A stretch of DNA of 64,000 nt from JAJEAO01 sp963667635 (GTDB lineage Bacteria; Acidobacteriota; Vicinamibacteria; Marinacidobacterales; Marinacidobacteraceae). The position numbers and the translations under genes were made by a program. The stretch spans positions 1,798,001-1,862,000 of the forward strand of contig OZ246946.1 of the NCBI GenBank assembly GCA_965232015.1, given 5' to 3'. The notes beneath the pieces are model-generated. The model worked only from the letters and a program-made list of their open reading frames with translations, had not been told where the DNA came from and made no database searches. This document shows positions 36,491-45,544 of the stretch, one piece after another. How positions within the stretch are numbered: the stretch's first letter is position 1; every line of letters starts with the position of its first letter.

Positions 36491-38140
36491 ATGCGCAGCG
36501 ACGAGATCAAGAGCGGACCGAGCCGCGCCCCGGCCCGGGCCATGTGGCGGGCGGTGGGCCTGACCGACGAGGACTTCAGGAAGCCGCTCATCGGGGTGGC
36601 GAACACCTGGACCGAGATCACCCCCTGCAACAGCCACCTGCGCGAGCTGGCGACCGAGGTCAAGGCGGGAATCCGCGCCGCCGGAGGGGTGCCGCTCGAG
36701 TTCAACACGATCGTGGTGACCGACGGCATCGCGATGGGGTCGTCGGGCATGCGCGCCTCGCTCGTCTCGCGCGAAGTCGTGGCCGATTCGATCGAGCTCG
36801 TGACCCGGGGGCACCTGTTCGACGGCGTCGTCGCCATCTCCGGATGCGACAAGACGATCCCCGGGACGGTCATGGCGCTCGCGCGGCTGGATCTTCCGTC
36901 GCTGATGCTCTACGGGGGCTCGATCGCCGCCGGCGCCTTCCGCGGCCGGGACGTGACGATCCAGGACGTTTTCGAAGCCGTCGGCGCTCACGCCGCCGGC
37001 GCCATGGACGACGCCGCGCTCCGGGAGATCGAGGGGGCGGCCTGTCCGGGCGCCGGCGCCTGCGGCGGGCAGTTCACCGCGAACACGATGTCGGTCGCGA
37101 CCGCCTTCCTCGGCATTTCGCCCATGGTCGGGAACGAGATCCCGGCGACCGATCCGCGAAAGCGCGGGGTGGCCCGCAAGGTGGGAGAGCGGGTCATGGA
37201 ACTGCTCCGGGAGGGGCGGACGGCGCGGGAGTTCCTGACCCGCGAGGCGCTGTTGAACGCGTGGACCTCGGTCTCCGCGACCGCCGGCTCCACGAACGCC
37301 GTGCTCCATCTCCTCGCCATCGCGCACGAGGCGGGGGCGGCGCTCACGCTCGAGGACATGGACCGGGTCTCGGCCCGCGCGCCGGTGCTCGCCGACCTGA
37401 AACCCGGCGGGCGCTTCACCGCGCCCGACATGGAGGCGGCCGGAGGGATGCGCCTCCTCGCCGCCCGCCTCTTCGAACTGGACCTCCTCGAGGACACTCC
37501 GACCGTCTCGGGAGCGTCGCTGAAGCAGCTCGCCGATGCGGCGGCGGAGACGACCAGCCAGGAGGTGATCCGTCCCGCGGGCGCGCCGGTGAAGCCCCGC
37601 GGCGGGCTGGCGATCCTGACCGGGTCGCTCGCACCGGAGGGTTGCGTCCTGAAGCTCGCCGGTCACGACCGCACGCGGCACGAGGGGCCGGCGCGGGTCT
37701 TCGACTCCGAGGAGGCGGCGTTCGCCGCAGTTCAGGAGGGGCGGATCCGTCCGGGAGACGTCATCGTGATCCGCTACGAGGGGCCCCGCGGAGGCCCGGG
37801 GATGCGCGAGATGCTCGGGGTTACGGCGGCGGTCATCGGCCGGGGGCTCGGAGACAGCGTGGCGCTCATCACCGACGGCCGGTTCAGCGGCGCGACGCAC
37901 GGATTCATGGTGGGGCACGTCGCGCCCGAAGCCGCTGCTGGCGGACCGATCGCGCTGGTCCGCGACGGGGACTCCATCCGCATCGACCTCGATGCCCGGC
38001 GCCTCGACGTGGAGATGCCGGGACGGGACTCGCGACGACCGGACCCCGCTCCGGCCAACGACCACGCGACCGGCGTCTTGGCCAAGTACGCCCGGGAGGT
38101 CTCCTCCGCGGCCCGGGGCGCCGTCACCACCCTCGCCTGA
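36491..38140 (+). CDS. ilvD: Dihydroxy-acid dehydratase
   Basis: 549-aa Fe-S dehydratase of valine/isoleucine synthesis: dihydroxy-acids to 2-oxo acids. The three cluster cysteines lie in TPCNSH, GCDKTIPG and GACGGQFTANTM. The C-terminal part has TDGRFSGATHGFMVGHVAPE, typical for IlvD. ATG 36491 follows a GGGGAGGCG sequence. It is divergent from the panE-like gene. The product also serves pantothenate synthesis. Confidence 0.97.
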   Translation: MRSDEIKSGPSRAPARAMWRAVGLTDEDFRKPLIGVANTWTEITPCNSHLRELATEVKAGIRAAGGVPLEFNTIVVTDGIAMGSSGMRASLVSREVVADSIELVTRGHLFDGVVAISGCDKTIPGTVMALARLDLPSLMLYGGSIAAGAFRGRDVTIQDVFEAVGAHAAGAMDDAALREIEGAACPGAGACGGQFTANTMSVATAFLGISPMVGNEIPATDPRKRGVARKVGERVMELLREGRTAREFLTREALLNAWTSVSATAGSTNAVLHLLAIAHEAGAALTLEDMDRVSARAPVLADLKPGGRFTAPDMEAAGGMRLLAARLFELDLLEDTPTVSGASLKQLADAAAETTSQEVIRPAGAPVKPRGGLAILTGSLAPEGCVLKLAGHDRTRHEGPARVFDSEEAAFAAVQEGRIRPGDVIVIRYEGPRGGPGMREMLGVTAAVIGRGLGDSVALITDGRFSGATHGFMVGHVAPEAAAGGPIALVRDGDSIRIDLDARRLDVEMPGRDSRRPDPAPANDHATGVLAKYAREVSSAARGAVTTLA

Positions 38141-38149
38141 GCCGTCCTC

Positions 38150-39295
38150 TCACAGGCTGCGCGAGCGGGCCTGCTCGGTGCCGTCGAGAGACGTCCCGAG
38201 GAAGGCGCCGTAGTCGGTCCCGCCGGTCCCGCGCGCGGCCCGACCCGGTCTCGCCTGCGCCGTGATGTAGTCGTGGACGAGGCGCATGTGGACCCGGCGC
38301 AGGTGGGCCAGCGCATCCACCGCCTCGGTGTAGGCCCGCCACCCGCCCCGATTCGCCGGTGATTCGGCGAAACGCCGGACCGCCCCGTCGGCCTCCACCG
38401 CCGCGACGAAGCGCCGGTGCTCGCGGGCCATGTAGCGGCGCATGTCCTGGTGGATGCCTCGCGCTCCGGGCAGGTGCCGCACCGAGAGGATCGCATCGAA
38501 CAACTGGATGAGCGGGCTCTGCGCCGCACTCCCCCCGGCGAGCACCTGGGGCTCCGTCAGGTCGGTTCCCTCGTAGCGGACTCCCGGGGCGGCCCAGCCG
38601 GAGAATGCGGGACGGACGCGGCGGTAGAAGACGTGGGGGTCACAGTGCTCGCGGGTCCCCTCGGTGAGGTCGGCGAGCCTCCGGATCGTTGCGGCGACCT
38701 GCGACAGCCCGGCCACGACCTCTTCCGAGTCATGCGCGCGGGCGGCGGCGGCCAGCCGCATCGCGAGCGCCGGAATCGCGCCGCCCTCCGCTTCGATCGC
38801 GACCGTCGTCATCAGGAACCACAGCTCGTCGGTGCTCCCGTGAGCCCCCGCGAGGTGCGCCAGGTTCTCGAGCCCGATCGGGCCTTCGGGGTCCAGCCGC
38901 CGCCAGTTGTGGAGCACGAGGCTCTGATGGGACAGAACCGGCGGTCGCCCGAGTCGCTTCGAGAGCGCGACGAGCGGACGGGCCAGCGACGAGGGGAGAG
39001 AGTCCAGAACCGGAGCGCCCCCGTGCACGAAGGCCCCCGCCAACAGGGACAGAAGCAGCATCGCCCGCTCCACCTCGGGGCCGTCCTCGAGCGACGACGG
39101 ATCGAGCTCCGGCATCCCGGTGATGTCGGCCCGGAGTCTCCCGTTGACCAGGCGGGCAGGCAGCTCGGCCGCGATCTGATCCCAGACCTCGAAGCCGGAG
39201 GGGAGCTGCTCGAGCGGGTCGGAAACGGGGAGAAAGCCTCGAGGACCCGGGACATCGCCCGGGCCGAGCTCGTGGAGAAGGAGAGTAGGAGCCAT
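38150..39295 (-). CDS. Indoleamine 2,3-dioxygenase-like haem protein
   Basis: 381 aa, resembling indoleamine 2,3-dioxygenases, which open the tryptophan indole ring. Matching stretches are GFLPVSDPLEQLP, SHQSLVLHNWRRLDPEGP, GGSAAQSPLIQLFDAIL and RGTGGTD. The proximal haem histidine is probably H293 in YMAREHRRF. Bacterial members exist but are uncommon, and their substrates vary. It is convergent with ilvD, 9 bp apart. Neighbouring genes give no tryptophan pathway, so the role is open. Confidence 0.85.
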   Translation of the reverse strand: MAPTLLLHELGPGDVPGPRGFLPVSDPLEQLPSGFEVWDQIAAELPARLVNGRLRADITGMPELDPSSLEDGPEVERAMLLLSLLAGAFVHGGAPVLDSLPSSLARPLVALSKRLGRPPVLSHQSLVLHNWRRLDPEGPIGLENLAHLAGAHGSTDELWFLMTTVAIEAEGGAIPALAMRLAAAARAHDSEEVVAGLSQVAATIRRLADLTEGTREHCDPHVFYRRVRPAFSGWAAPGVRYEGTDLTEPQVLAGGSAAQSPLIQLFDAILSVRHLPGARGIHQDMRRYMAREHRRFVAAVEADGAVRRFAESPANRGGWRAYTEAVDALAHLRRVHMRLVHDYITAQARPGRAARGTGGTDYGAFLGTSLDGTEQARSRSL

Positions 39296-39402
39296 CGCAG
39301 GGGAAAGAGTATGGACGGGCGCGCGCGCTCTGGAAAACGGCTCGTCCGCCGGTCGCCGGACGGCCGTCGGCCCGTATCATCGGAGCCGACGGAGGTCCCC
39401 CC

Positions 39403-39921
39403 GTGCGCACCCTTTTCCCGTTCCTCTTCGCGCTGGTGACGGCGCTCGCCTGGGGCCTTTACGGGCCCACGCTGGGCCAGGCCCGACTCGCCGACGCCGC
39501 GGCGAGCCCGTTCAAGCCCTACGTGGGGATCGGGATCGCGTACCTCGTCGTCGCCATTGTTGGCGGGCTCATCGGGATGTGGCTCCGGGGGGACAGTTTT
39601 TCGTTTCTGCCGCTCTCCGGCAGCACCCTCGCGTGGGGATTCGCCGCCGGGCTCCTCGGCGCCGCCGGCGCCTTCGGGCTGACCCTGTCCATGTTCAGCG
39701 GGGGCGCCCGCATCCCCCACGCCGTCATGCCGGTGGTGTTCGGCGGCGCGGTCACCGTTACCGCGCTGTGGACGGTGTTCCGCTCCGGGGCGGCGCTCCG
39801 GGGCGGCCCGTGGCTGTGGATCGGGATCGCCGGGATGCTGCTCTCGACGCTCCTGGTCACGATGAACACGCCGCACGCCCCGCCGCCGGGAGCGCATCCA
39901 CCCGCCGCACGATCGCGTTAG
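39403..39921 (+). CDS. Small multi-span membrane protein, EamA/DMT-like half
   Basis: 172 aa with about five hydrophobic spans (FPFLFALVTALAWGLYGPTL, IAYLVVAIVGGLIGMWL, LAWGFAAGLLGAAGAFGLTL, VMPVVFGGAVTVTALWTVF, WLWIGIAGMLLSTLLV). The size and N-terminal ALAWGLYGP resemble half of an EamA-type transporter. GTG start at 39403. Its last 14 codons fall in the 191-bp direct repeat, and its TAG overlaps the TAA position of the original convergent dehydratase gene. Confidence 0.7.
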   Translation: MRTLFPFLFALVTALAWGLYGPTLGQARLADAAASPFKPYVGIGIAYLVVAIVGGLIGMWLRGDSFSFLPLSGSTLAWGFAAGLLGAAGAFGLTLSMFSGGARIPHAVMPVVFGGAVTVTALWTVFRSGAALRGGPWLWIGIAGMLLSTLLVTMNTPHAPPPGAHPPAARSR

Positions 39922-40068
39922 CCGGGGTCCGCCTCCGCGAGCAGGCGCAGGCCTGCGGCGCTGATGCCGGCGCCCGAGAGAACCAGCCCGGGGGACTCCG
40001 GCGCCGGATCCAGCTCCCCGAGGGCGGCCACCGGGAGCGCCGCGGACCCTTCCACCGCCGCGAACCGG
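39878..40068. repeat. 191-bp long target duplication, left copy
   Basis: Matches 41850-42040 with about four differences. It covers the last codons of the small membrane protein and, in reverse, the last ~50 codons of the dehydratase gene (a dead duplicate here). Together the two copies bracket 1781 bp that encode a methyltransferase and a putative restriction enzyme. Confidence 0.92.
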
Positions 40069-40138
40069 GCCGAGCGAGTCACCCTCGAACACTCCCGGAG
40101 CGACAGCCGGCGTCACCTCCAGGAAGTAGAGTACGGAT

Positions 40139-41218
40139 GTGACCGCCGGACATGGCGCAGCGACGCTCCCCGGACCGCCAACTCCGCTTTCGGTGACGCG
40201 TGCCATCCACCGTGACAACGCGGAGGTTGCCGGTCTGGCAGCCCTCGTCCCCGACTCGATCGGACCCATCGAGGACCCCTCGCGCGATCTGCCGCGGATC
40301 GCCCGGGATCCGTTCGCGATGGCGGCGATCGAAGCTGCTTCGGCCAGGGCGCCGACCACGCACCGTCTGTTCCTGGGCGACGCCAGGCGGGTGCGTCTGC
40401 CTCGACACTCTGTCCACCTTGCTCTCACGTCGCCCCCTTATTGGACGCTCAAGGCGTATCACCGTTCGACCGGCCAGCTCGGCTGGATCCACGACTACAC
40501 GGAGTTCCTCGACGCTCTCGACCAGGTCTGGCAGGCCTGTCATCACGCCCTCGCGCCGGGCGGGCGGCTCGTCTGCGTCGTCGGGGATGTGTGCCTTTCG
40601 CGCAAGAAGAACAACGGGCGCCACACGGTCGTGCCTCTCCACGCCTCGATCCAGGAGCGCTGCCGCGCCATCGGATTCGACAACCTCGCGCCGATCATCT
40701 GGCACAAGATCGCGAATGCGGCGCACGAAGTGGAGCGGGGCTCCGGGGGAGGGTTTCTCGGCAAACCCTATGAGCCAAACGCCGTGATCAAGAACGACAT
40801 CGAATTCATCCTGATGCAGCGCAAACCCGGCGGTTACCGCCAACCAACGCTCCCAGCGCGGACTCTGAGTCTGCTCTCGGAGACCCGGTTCCGAGAGTCC
40901 TTCCGGCAGATCTGGTCGGACATTGGAGGCGCTTCGACCCGGCGTCACCCGGCGCCGTTCCCGGTCCCCCTCGCTGAGCGACTCATCCGAATGTTCAGTT
41001 TTGTGGGAGACACGGTTCTCGATCCCTTCACGGGCACCGCCTCGACACAGGTGGCCGCCGCCCGTTGCGGGCGCAACTCTCTAGGTATCGAAGTCGATCC
41101 TGACTACTTCACCATGGCTGAGCGTCGTCTCAGGCGGGACGCGGCGGGCCTGCTGAGCCCGGCCGAACTCCACTGCGGCCCACTTCCAGAGCAATTCCAA
41201 ACACCTCCTGGCTCATGA
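40139..41218 (+). CDS. Type II DNA methyltransferase (N4-cytosine or N6-adenine)
   Basis: 359 aa. Catalytic motif IV TSPPYW is near residue 100 and AdoMet motif I DPFTGTAST near residue 300, the order of the beta class. The (T/S)PPY form is frequent in N4-cytosine enzymes. LSLA/SLGIEVDPDYF near the C-terminus also belongs to the AdoMet site. GTG start at 40139. The stop overlaps the ATG of the following putative restriction gene (ATGA), so the pair is co-translated. The target sequence cannot be read from the protein. Confidence 0.88.
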   Translation: MTAGHGAATLPGPPTPLSVTRAIHRDNAEVAGLAALVPDSIGPIEDPSRDLPRIARDPFAMAAIEAASARAPTTHRLFLGDARRVRLPRHSVHLALTSPPYWTLKAYHRSTGQLGWIHDYTEFLDALDQVWQACHHALAPGGRLVCVVGDVCLSRKKNNGRHTVVPLHASIQERCRAIGFDNLAPIIWHKIANAAHEVERGSGGGFLGKPYEPNAVIKNDIEFILMQRKPGGYRQPTLPARTLSLLSETRFRESFRQIWSDIGGASTRRHPAPFPVPLAERLIRMFSFVGDTVLDPFTGTASTQVAAARCGRNSLGIEVDPDYFTMAERRLRRDAAGLLSPAELHCGPLPEQFQTPPGS

Positions 41219-41835
41219 ACATACCCCTCCGGCTAACAGCTCAGGACGCAGTCACGGAACTCCACAGGATCGCCGTCGTCGAAGGCAAGGCGACATCGGT
41301 TCGGCGCCTGGATCGCCTGGCGGACTACTGTGTTCAGCAACTGACCCGGCGTGGACTGAAGGCCGTCACCAAGGAGGCCGATGTTCCCGGAGCAGGACGA
41401 ACGAAGAAGTGGGATGTCGCCTGCTGTATCGATGGAAAGTTCCGGTTGGTCCTCTCCTTGAAGTCCCTCCTTCGAAACCTCGGAGGGACTGTGCCGAACC
41501 GGATTGACGACATGATGGGCGAGGTCGCTAACGTCCAGCTTCACTCCCCCGAAATAGTCACCGGTTACGTGATGATCTTCAACGTCGCGAAGGATCGTTT
41601 CTCGCCCCGACACGGTGCGACCTGGTGCGAGCTTCTGACTGGCCGGTTGGAGTCGCTCTCTGGCCGCAGGCCTCCAGCGTGGACGACGGGAACGGTCGAA
41701 GACTTCTTGCTCCTCCGTGTTGATTTCGATCGGAGTCCGACAATCCTCTCGACCTCGCAACCATTCGAAGCCTTCTTCGACACGCTGGTCGAGCACGTCG
41801 CCGCGCGCAACCCGGGTGCGCTGCGGCGAGGCTGA
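41215..41835 (+). CDS. Putative type II restriction endonuclease
   Basis: 206 aa, assigned mainly by position: it overlaps the methyltransferase stop by 4 bp. A possible nuclease core is D67 or D73 in KKWDVACCIDGKF followed by LVLSLKS (S81-x-K83), with a Glu at 103 (DDMMGEV). This is an atypical PD-(D/E)XK pattern since Ser stands where Glu or Asp is expected. No similarity to a named enzyme was recognised. Less GC-rich than the flanks, as expected for a mobile R-M pair. Confidence 0.65.
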   Translation: MNIPLRLTAQDAVTELHRIAVVEGKATSVRRLDRLADYCVQQLTRRGLKAVTKEADVPGAGRTKKWDVACCIDGKFRLVLSLKSLLRNLGGTVPNRIDDMMGEVANVQLHSPEIVTGYVMIFNVAKDRFSPRHGATWCELLTGRLESLSGRRPPAWTTGTVEDFLLLRVDFDRSPTILSTSQPFEAFFDTLVEHVAARNPGALRRG

Positions 41836-41849
41836 ACGCGAGCCAGAGC

Positions 41850-42040
41850 CCCCGCCGCCGGGAGCGCATCCACCCGCCGCACGATCGCGTTAGCCGGGGT
41901 CCGCCTCCGCGAGCAGGCGCAGGCCGGCGGCGCTGATCCCGGCGCCCGAGAGAACCAGCCCGGGGGACTCCGGCGCCGGGTCCAGCTTCCCGAGGGCGGC
42001 CACCGGGAGCGCCGCGGACCCTTCCACCGCCGCGAACCGG
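41850..42040. repeat. 191-bp long target duplication, right copy
   Basis: Second copy of 39878-40068. Here the dehydratase end is the functional one and the last codons of the small membrane protein are the dead duplicate. The arrangement keeps both flanking genes complete on either side of the R-M insert. Confidence 0.92.
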
Positions 42041-42990
42041 ACCCGGTGGACGAATCGCATCGCCGCCGCGATCGCCGGCTCTTCGACCAGCACCCACTCG
42101 TCCACGAGCTCGCGGCAGAGCTCGAGCGTGATCGCCCCCGACTCCACGCCACCGGCCACACCGTCGGCGAGAGTCGGTTCGAAGGGCACTTCGTCCCCGG
42201 ACCCGAGCACCCGACCGACCCGCACCGACGCCGCCATCACCGCCGAAGCGCGCGGCTGGCAGCCGACGATCCGGATCTCCGGCCGCGCGCGCCGGAGCCA
42301 CGCCGCGATGCCCGCGATGAGACCCCCGCCTCCCACCGGAACCAGCACGGCGTCGAGTCGTGCGTCGCCTCGGGCCCGGTCCATCTCGAGCCCGACGACG
42401 CCCTGACCGGCCACGATCTCGGCGTCGTTGTAGGGGGAGATGAACGGCCGTCCGGTGCGATCCGCCTCGGCCCGGGCCGCGAGCTCCGCCTCGATCGCGT
42501 CCTCTCCCACGAGCCGCAGCTCGACGACATCGCCGTAGCGGTCTTCGAGCGCGCGGCGCTTGGAGTCAGCGACCGACTCGGGGAGATAGACGATCCCGCG
42601 GCCCCCGAGGAGCGAAAGAGCGTAGGCGGTCGCGCGGCCGTGGTTCCCCGACGAGGCCGTGATGACGCCGTCCGACAGCACGGCCGGACCGGCCTCCTCC
42701 CGGAGCACGAGAAGGCGGTTCAGCGCCCCGCGGGCCTTGAACGAGCCGGTGGCCTGGAAGCACTCCAGCTTCCAGCGGACCGCCTGCCCGGCCACCGGCC
42801 GAAGCGCGGGCGCCGCCTCGAACGGCGTCTCCCGGAGCCACGGGCGAAGGCGCTCCGCGGCACGTAGCACCCGATCGGGAAGCGTGCGGAGGAGATCTCC
42901 GTCAGGACCCCCGTCCGCGACCGCCGGGGCGGACCCGGAAAGCCGACAACCCTCTCCCGCGCTGGTCCGGGTAGGATTCCCCGCTTTCAT
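41890..42990 (-). CDS. Threonine/serine dehydratase-like PLP enzyme
   Basis: 366-aa fold-type-II PLP enzyme. The Schiff-base lysine is in KLECFQATGSFKARGA, ASSGNHGRATAYA is the substrate/phosphate loop, and PVGGGGLIAGIA the phosphate-binding glycines. There is no C-terminal ACT regulatory domain, so it matches the short catabolic dehydratases/racemases. The last ~50 codons lie in a 191-bp repeat whose other copy is 2 kb away. It is divergent from the P5C dehydrogenase gene by 31 bp. Confidence 0.9.
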   Translation of the reverse strand: MKAGNPTRTSAGEGCRLSGSAPAVADGGPDGDLLRTLPDRVLRAAERLRPWLRETPFEAAPALRPVAGQAVRWKLECFQATGSFKARGALNRLLVLREEAGPAVLSDGVITASSGNHGRATAYALSLLGGRGIVYLPESVADSKRRALEDRYGDVVELRLVGEDAIEAELAARAEADRTGRPFISPYNDAEIVAGQGVVGLEMDRARGDARLDAVLVPVGGGGLIAGIAAWLRRARPEIRIVGCQPRASAVMAASVRVGRVLGSGDEVPFEPTLADGVAGGVESGAITLELCRELVDEWVLVEEPAIAAAMRFVHRVRFAAVEGSAALPVAALGKLDPAPESPGLVLSGAGISAAGLRLLAEADPG

Positions 42991-43021
42991 CCCCCCGGAA
43001 ACCTCCCAGGAGAGAGTCTAG

Positions 43022-44656
43022 ATGAGTCAGGGAATCCAGGCCGTTCCCCGCCCCGCCAACGAGCCCGTACTCGACTACCTGCCAGGCAGCCCCGAGCGGG
43101 CCGAGCTGCAGGCCGAGCTGGCGCGACAGTCATCGCAAGTCGTCGAGATCCCGGTGATCATCGGCGGCGAGGAGATCCGCACCGGCCGGATCGCCGAGGT
43201 GCGATGCCCGCACGACCACCAGCGGGTTCTCGCCCGCTACCACGAGGCGACGCCGGAGCTCGTCGACAAGGCGATCGAGGCGTCCGCCGCCGCGTGGGAC
43301 GCCTGGTCCGAGCTCGACCCCCGCGCCCGCGCCAGCCTCTACCTCCGCATCGCGGAACTGCTGGTGGGGCCGCACCGGGCGCGGATGAACGCGGCCACGA
43401 TGCTGGGCCAGTCGAAGACCTGCCACCAGGCCGAGATCGAATCGGCCTGCGAGCTGGCCGACATGCTCCGCTACAACGCCTACTTCCTCGACCGGCTCAT
43501 CCGGCAGCAGCCTGTCGGCACCCCGGAGCGGGGCGTCTGGAACACGATGGAGTACCGGGCGCTTGAGGGGTTCGTCTTCGCCGTCAGCCCGTTCAACTTC
43601 ACCGCGATCGGCGGCAACCTGCCCCTCGCGCCCGCGATCATGGGGAACACGGTCGTGTGGAAGCCGGCCGAAACCCAGATGCTCTCGGCGTGGTACCTGA
43701 TGCAGCTCTACCGCGAGGCCGGGCTGCCGGACGGCATCGTGAACATGATCCCCGGGCACGGACCCACGCTGGGGCCGCCGGCGCTCACCCACCCCGACCT
43801 CGCCGGAGTCCACTTCACCGGTTCGACCGCCACGTTCCAGCAGATCTGGAGGACCGTGGGCGAGAACATCTCGAACTACCGTTCCTACCCGCGGATCGTG
43901 GGAGAAACGGGCGGCAAGAACTTCGTGGTGGCGCATCCGACCGCCGACGTCGAGGCGCTGACCACCGGGCTGATCCGGGGCGCCTACGAGTACCAGGGCC
44001 AGAAGTGCTCGGCCGCCTCCCGCGCCTATCTGCCCGAGAGCATCCGGGACGAGTTCCTCGAGCGGTTCAGCGCCGACGCCTCGACGCTGACCATGGGAGA
44101 CACGTCGGACTTCTCCAACTTCATGGGAGCGGTCATTGACGAGCGCTCCTTCAACAAGGTGACCGGCTACCAGAAGCTCGCTCACGACGACGCTTCGTGC
44201 GAGGTCGTGGTGGGCGGCGGCGCCGACCGGTCGAAGGGCTGGTTCGTGGAGCCGACGATGATCGTGACCGAGGATCCGAAGCACCGGCTCATGCAGGAGG
44301 AGATCTTCGGACCCGTCCTGACCGTGTGGTTCTACCCGGACAACCAGTACGCCGAGACGCTCGAGCTCTGCCGGACGACGTCCCCGTACGGCCTCACCGG
44401 CGCCGTGTTCGCGAACGACCGCTTTGCGTGCGAACAGGCCTACCGGGCGCTTCGCCACGCCGCGGGCAACTTCTACATCAACGACAAGCCCACCGGGGCC
44501 GTGATCGGCCAGCAGCCGTTCGGCGGCGGCCGCGCTTCGGGGACGAACGACAAGACCGGAGCGGGCTCCAACCTGCTGCGGTGGACCAGCATGCGGACGG
44601 TGAAGGAGACCTTCTCGCCGCCGAAGGACTACCGCTACCCGTTCCTGTCCGCCTGA
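43022..44656 (+). CDS. L-glutamate gamma-semialdehyde (P5C) dehydrogenase
   Basis: 544-aa NAD aldehyde dehydrogenase of the P5C-dehydrogenase group that finishes proline breakdown to glutamate. FNFTAIGGNLPLAPAIMGN is the NAD-binding strand, the general-base Glu is in VGETGGKNF, and the catalytic Cys in YQGQKCSAASRAY. Length and start resemble the stand-alone type found in mitochondria and many bacteria rather than PutA. AGGAGAG lies upstream of ATG 43022. No proline dehydrogenase gene is next to it. Confidence 0.93.
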   Translation: MSQGIQAVPRPANEPVLDYLPGSPERAELQAELARQSSQVVEIPVIIGGEEIRTGRIAEVRCPHDHQRVLARYHEATPELVDKAIEASAAAWDAWSELDPRARASLYLRIAELLVGPHRARMNAATMLGQSKTCHQAEIESACELADMLRYNAYFLDRLIRQQPVGTPERGVWNTMEYRALEGFVFAVSPFNFTAIGGNLPLAPAIMGNTVVWKPAETQMLSAWYLMQLYREAGLPDGIVNMIPGHGPTLGPPALTHPDLAGVHFTGSTATFQQIWRTVGENISNYRSYPRIVGETGGKNFVVAHPTADVEALTTGLIRGAYEYQGQKCSAASRAYLPESIRDEFLERFSADASTLTMGDTSDFSNFMGAVIDERSFNKVTGYQKLAHDDASCEVVVGGGADRSKGWFVEPTMIVTEDPKHRLMQEEIFGPVLTVWFYPDNQYAETLELCRTTSPYGLTGAVFANDRFACEQAYRALRHAAGNFYINDKPTGAVIGQQPFGGGRASGTNDKTGAGSNLLRWTSMRTVKETFSPPKDYRYPFLSA

Positions 44657-44660
44657 CCCG

Positions 44661-44938
44661 GTCGGCGGGTCGCCGGCGCGCCGGCATGGGACTGGAGTCC
44701 GGCGCGCCGGGCCGCCGGCGCGCCGAACTCCAGTTCGGCAATTTCCCCGCAAGGCTGGTCCTTGGCGGGTACCACGCTGGAGAGCCTGCGACGGTCCCGC
44801 TCGTCTGGAATTGCCGGCCTGGAGTCCGGCGCCAGTTCTCCCGGTGGGGGCCCGGCATGGGACTGGAGTCCGGCGCCAGTTCTCCCGGTGGGGGCCCGGC
44901 AAGTACGGCGCGCCGGCGGGGCCGGCGCGCCTGGGCGT
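44661..44938. repeat. Cluster of GC-rich dispersed repeats
   Basis: Two tandem copies of a ~44-bp unit (from 44818 and 44862; key words GGAGTCCGGCGCCAG and CTCCCGGTGGGGGCCCGGC). There are also GGCGCGCCGG palindromes and, in reverse, the block shared with 31215-31320. No gene is visible in these 278 bp between the aldehyde dehydrogenase and Hsp20 genes. Confidence 0.85.
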
Positions 44939-44942
44939 CAGG

Positions 44943-45467
44943 TCAGTGGACCTGGACTTCGATCTCGCGCGGCAGCGCCTTCTCCAGCTTCGGTAGCACG
45001 ATCGTCAGGATCCCGTTCGAGGTCGTGGCCTGGATGCGGCTGGCATCCACCGTGTCGGGAAGGGTGAAGGTCCGGCGGAACACGCCGTGGAAGCGCTCGC
45101 GGCGGCTCCAGGCGTGCGGCTGAGGCCGGACTTCGACGCTGGGCGCCTCGTTTCCGTTCGCGGCCTCGTCGGCGGGCGGGGTCTCCGGGGTCCGCGCGGC
45201 GGCGCCCCGGCGTCCCTCGATGGTGAGGCGACCGTCGTGGAAGCGGACGGAGATGTTGTCCCGGCCGATTCCAGGCATCTCCATGTCGATCCGGAGTTCG
45301 GCGCCGGAGTCGTGGACATCCACCGGGGGCGCCCAGGTCGGCCGGGACGCGGTGGCCGCGCCGCCGCTCGGCGCCCGGTCGAAGGCCGGGGCGAGCTCGA
45401 ACGGAGCGAAGAACGGGTCGGCGAGGAGACGCCGAACCGACGGGGTGAACAGGGTCATCTGGTTCAT
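44943..45467 (-). CDS. Small heat-shock protein, Hsp20/alpha-crystallin family
   Basis: 174-aa chaperone. The alpha-crystallin domain runs from VDVHDSGAELRIDMEMPGI to the GILTIVLPK motif (I-x-I/V form used for oligomer contacts). A 20-residue Ala/Pro/Glu insertion lies in the middle (PETPPADEAANGNE). ATG 45467 (MNQMTLFTPSV) is chosen over upstream codons because GGAGGAAG sits just before it. A consensus-like promoter lies about 80 bp upstream. Confidence 0.93.
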   Translation of the reverse strand: MNQMTLFTPSVRRLLADPFFAPFELAPAFDRAPSGGAATASRPTWAPPVDVHDSGAELRIDMEMPGIGRDNISVRFHDGRLTIEGRRGAAARTPETPPADEAANGNEAPSVEVRPQPHAWSRRERFHGVFRRTFTLPDTVDASRIQATTSNGILTIVLPKLEKALPREIEVQVH

Positions 45468-45544
45468 GGGGCTTCCTCCAATAAGGGTTGGCATGAGGGT
45501 TGGTGTTTCGTTGGAACGCCAGCCGGTTCCCGGCGGGCAGGAGG

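Noticed and set aside
39919..40068. C-terminal dehydratase sequence as a separate gene
   Set aside because: It is the dead duplicate created by the 191-bp target duplication and has no start or catalytic part.
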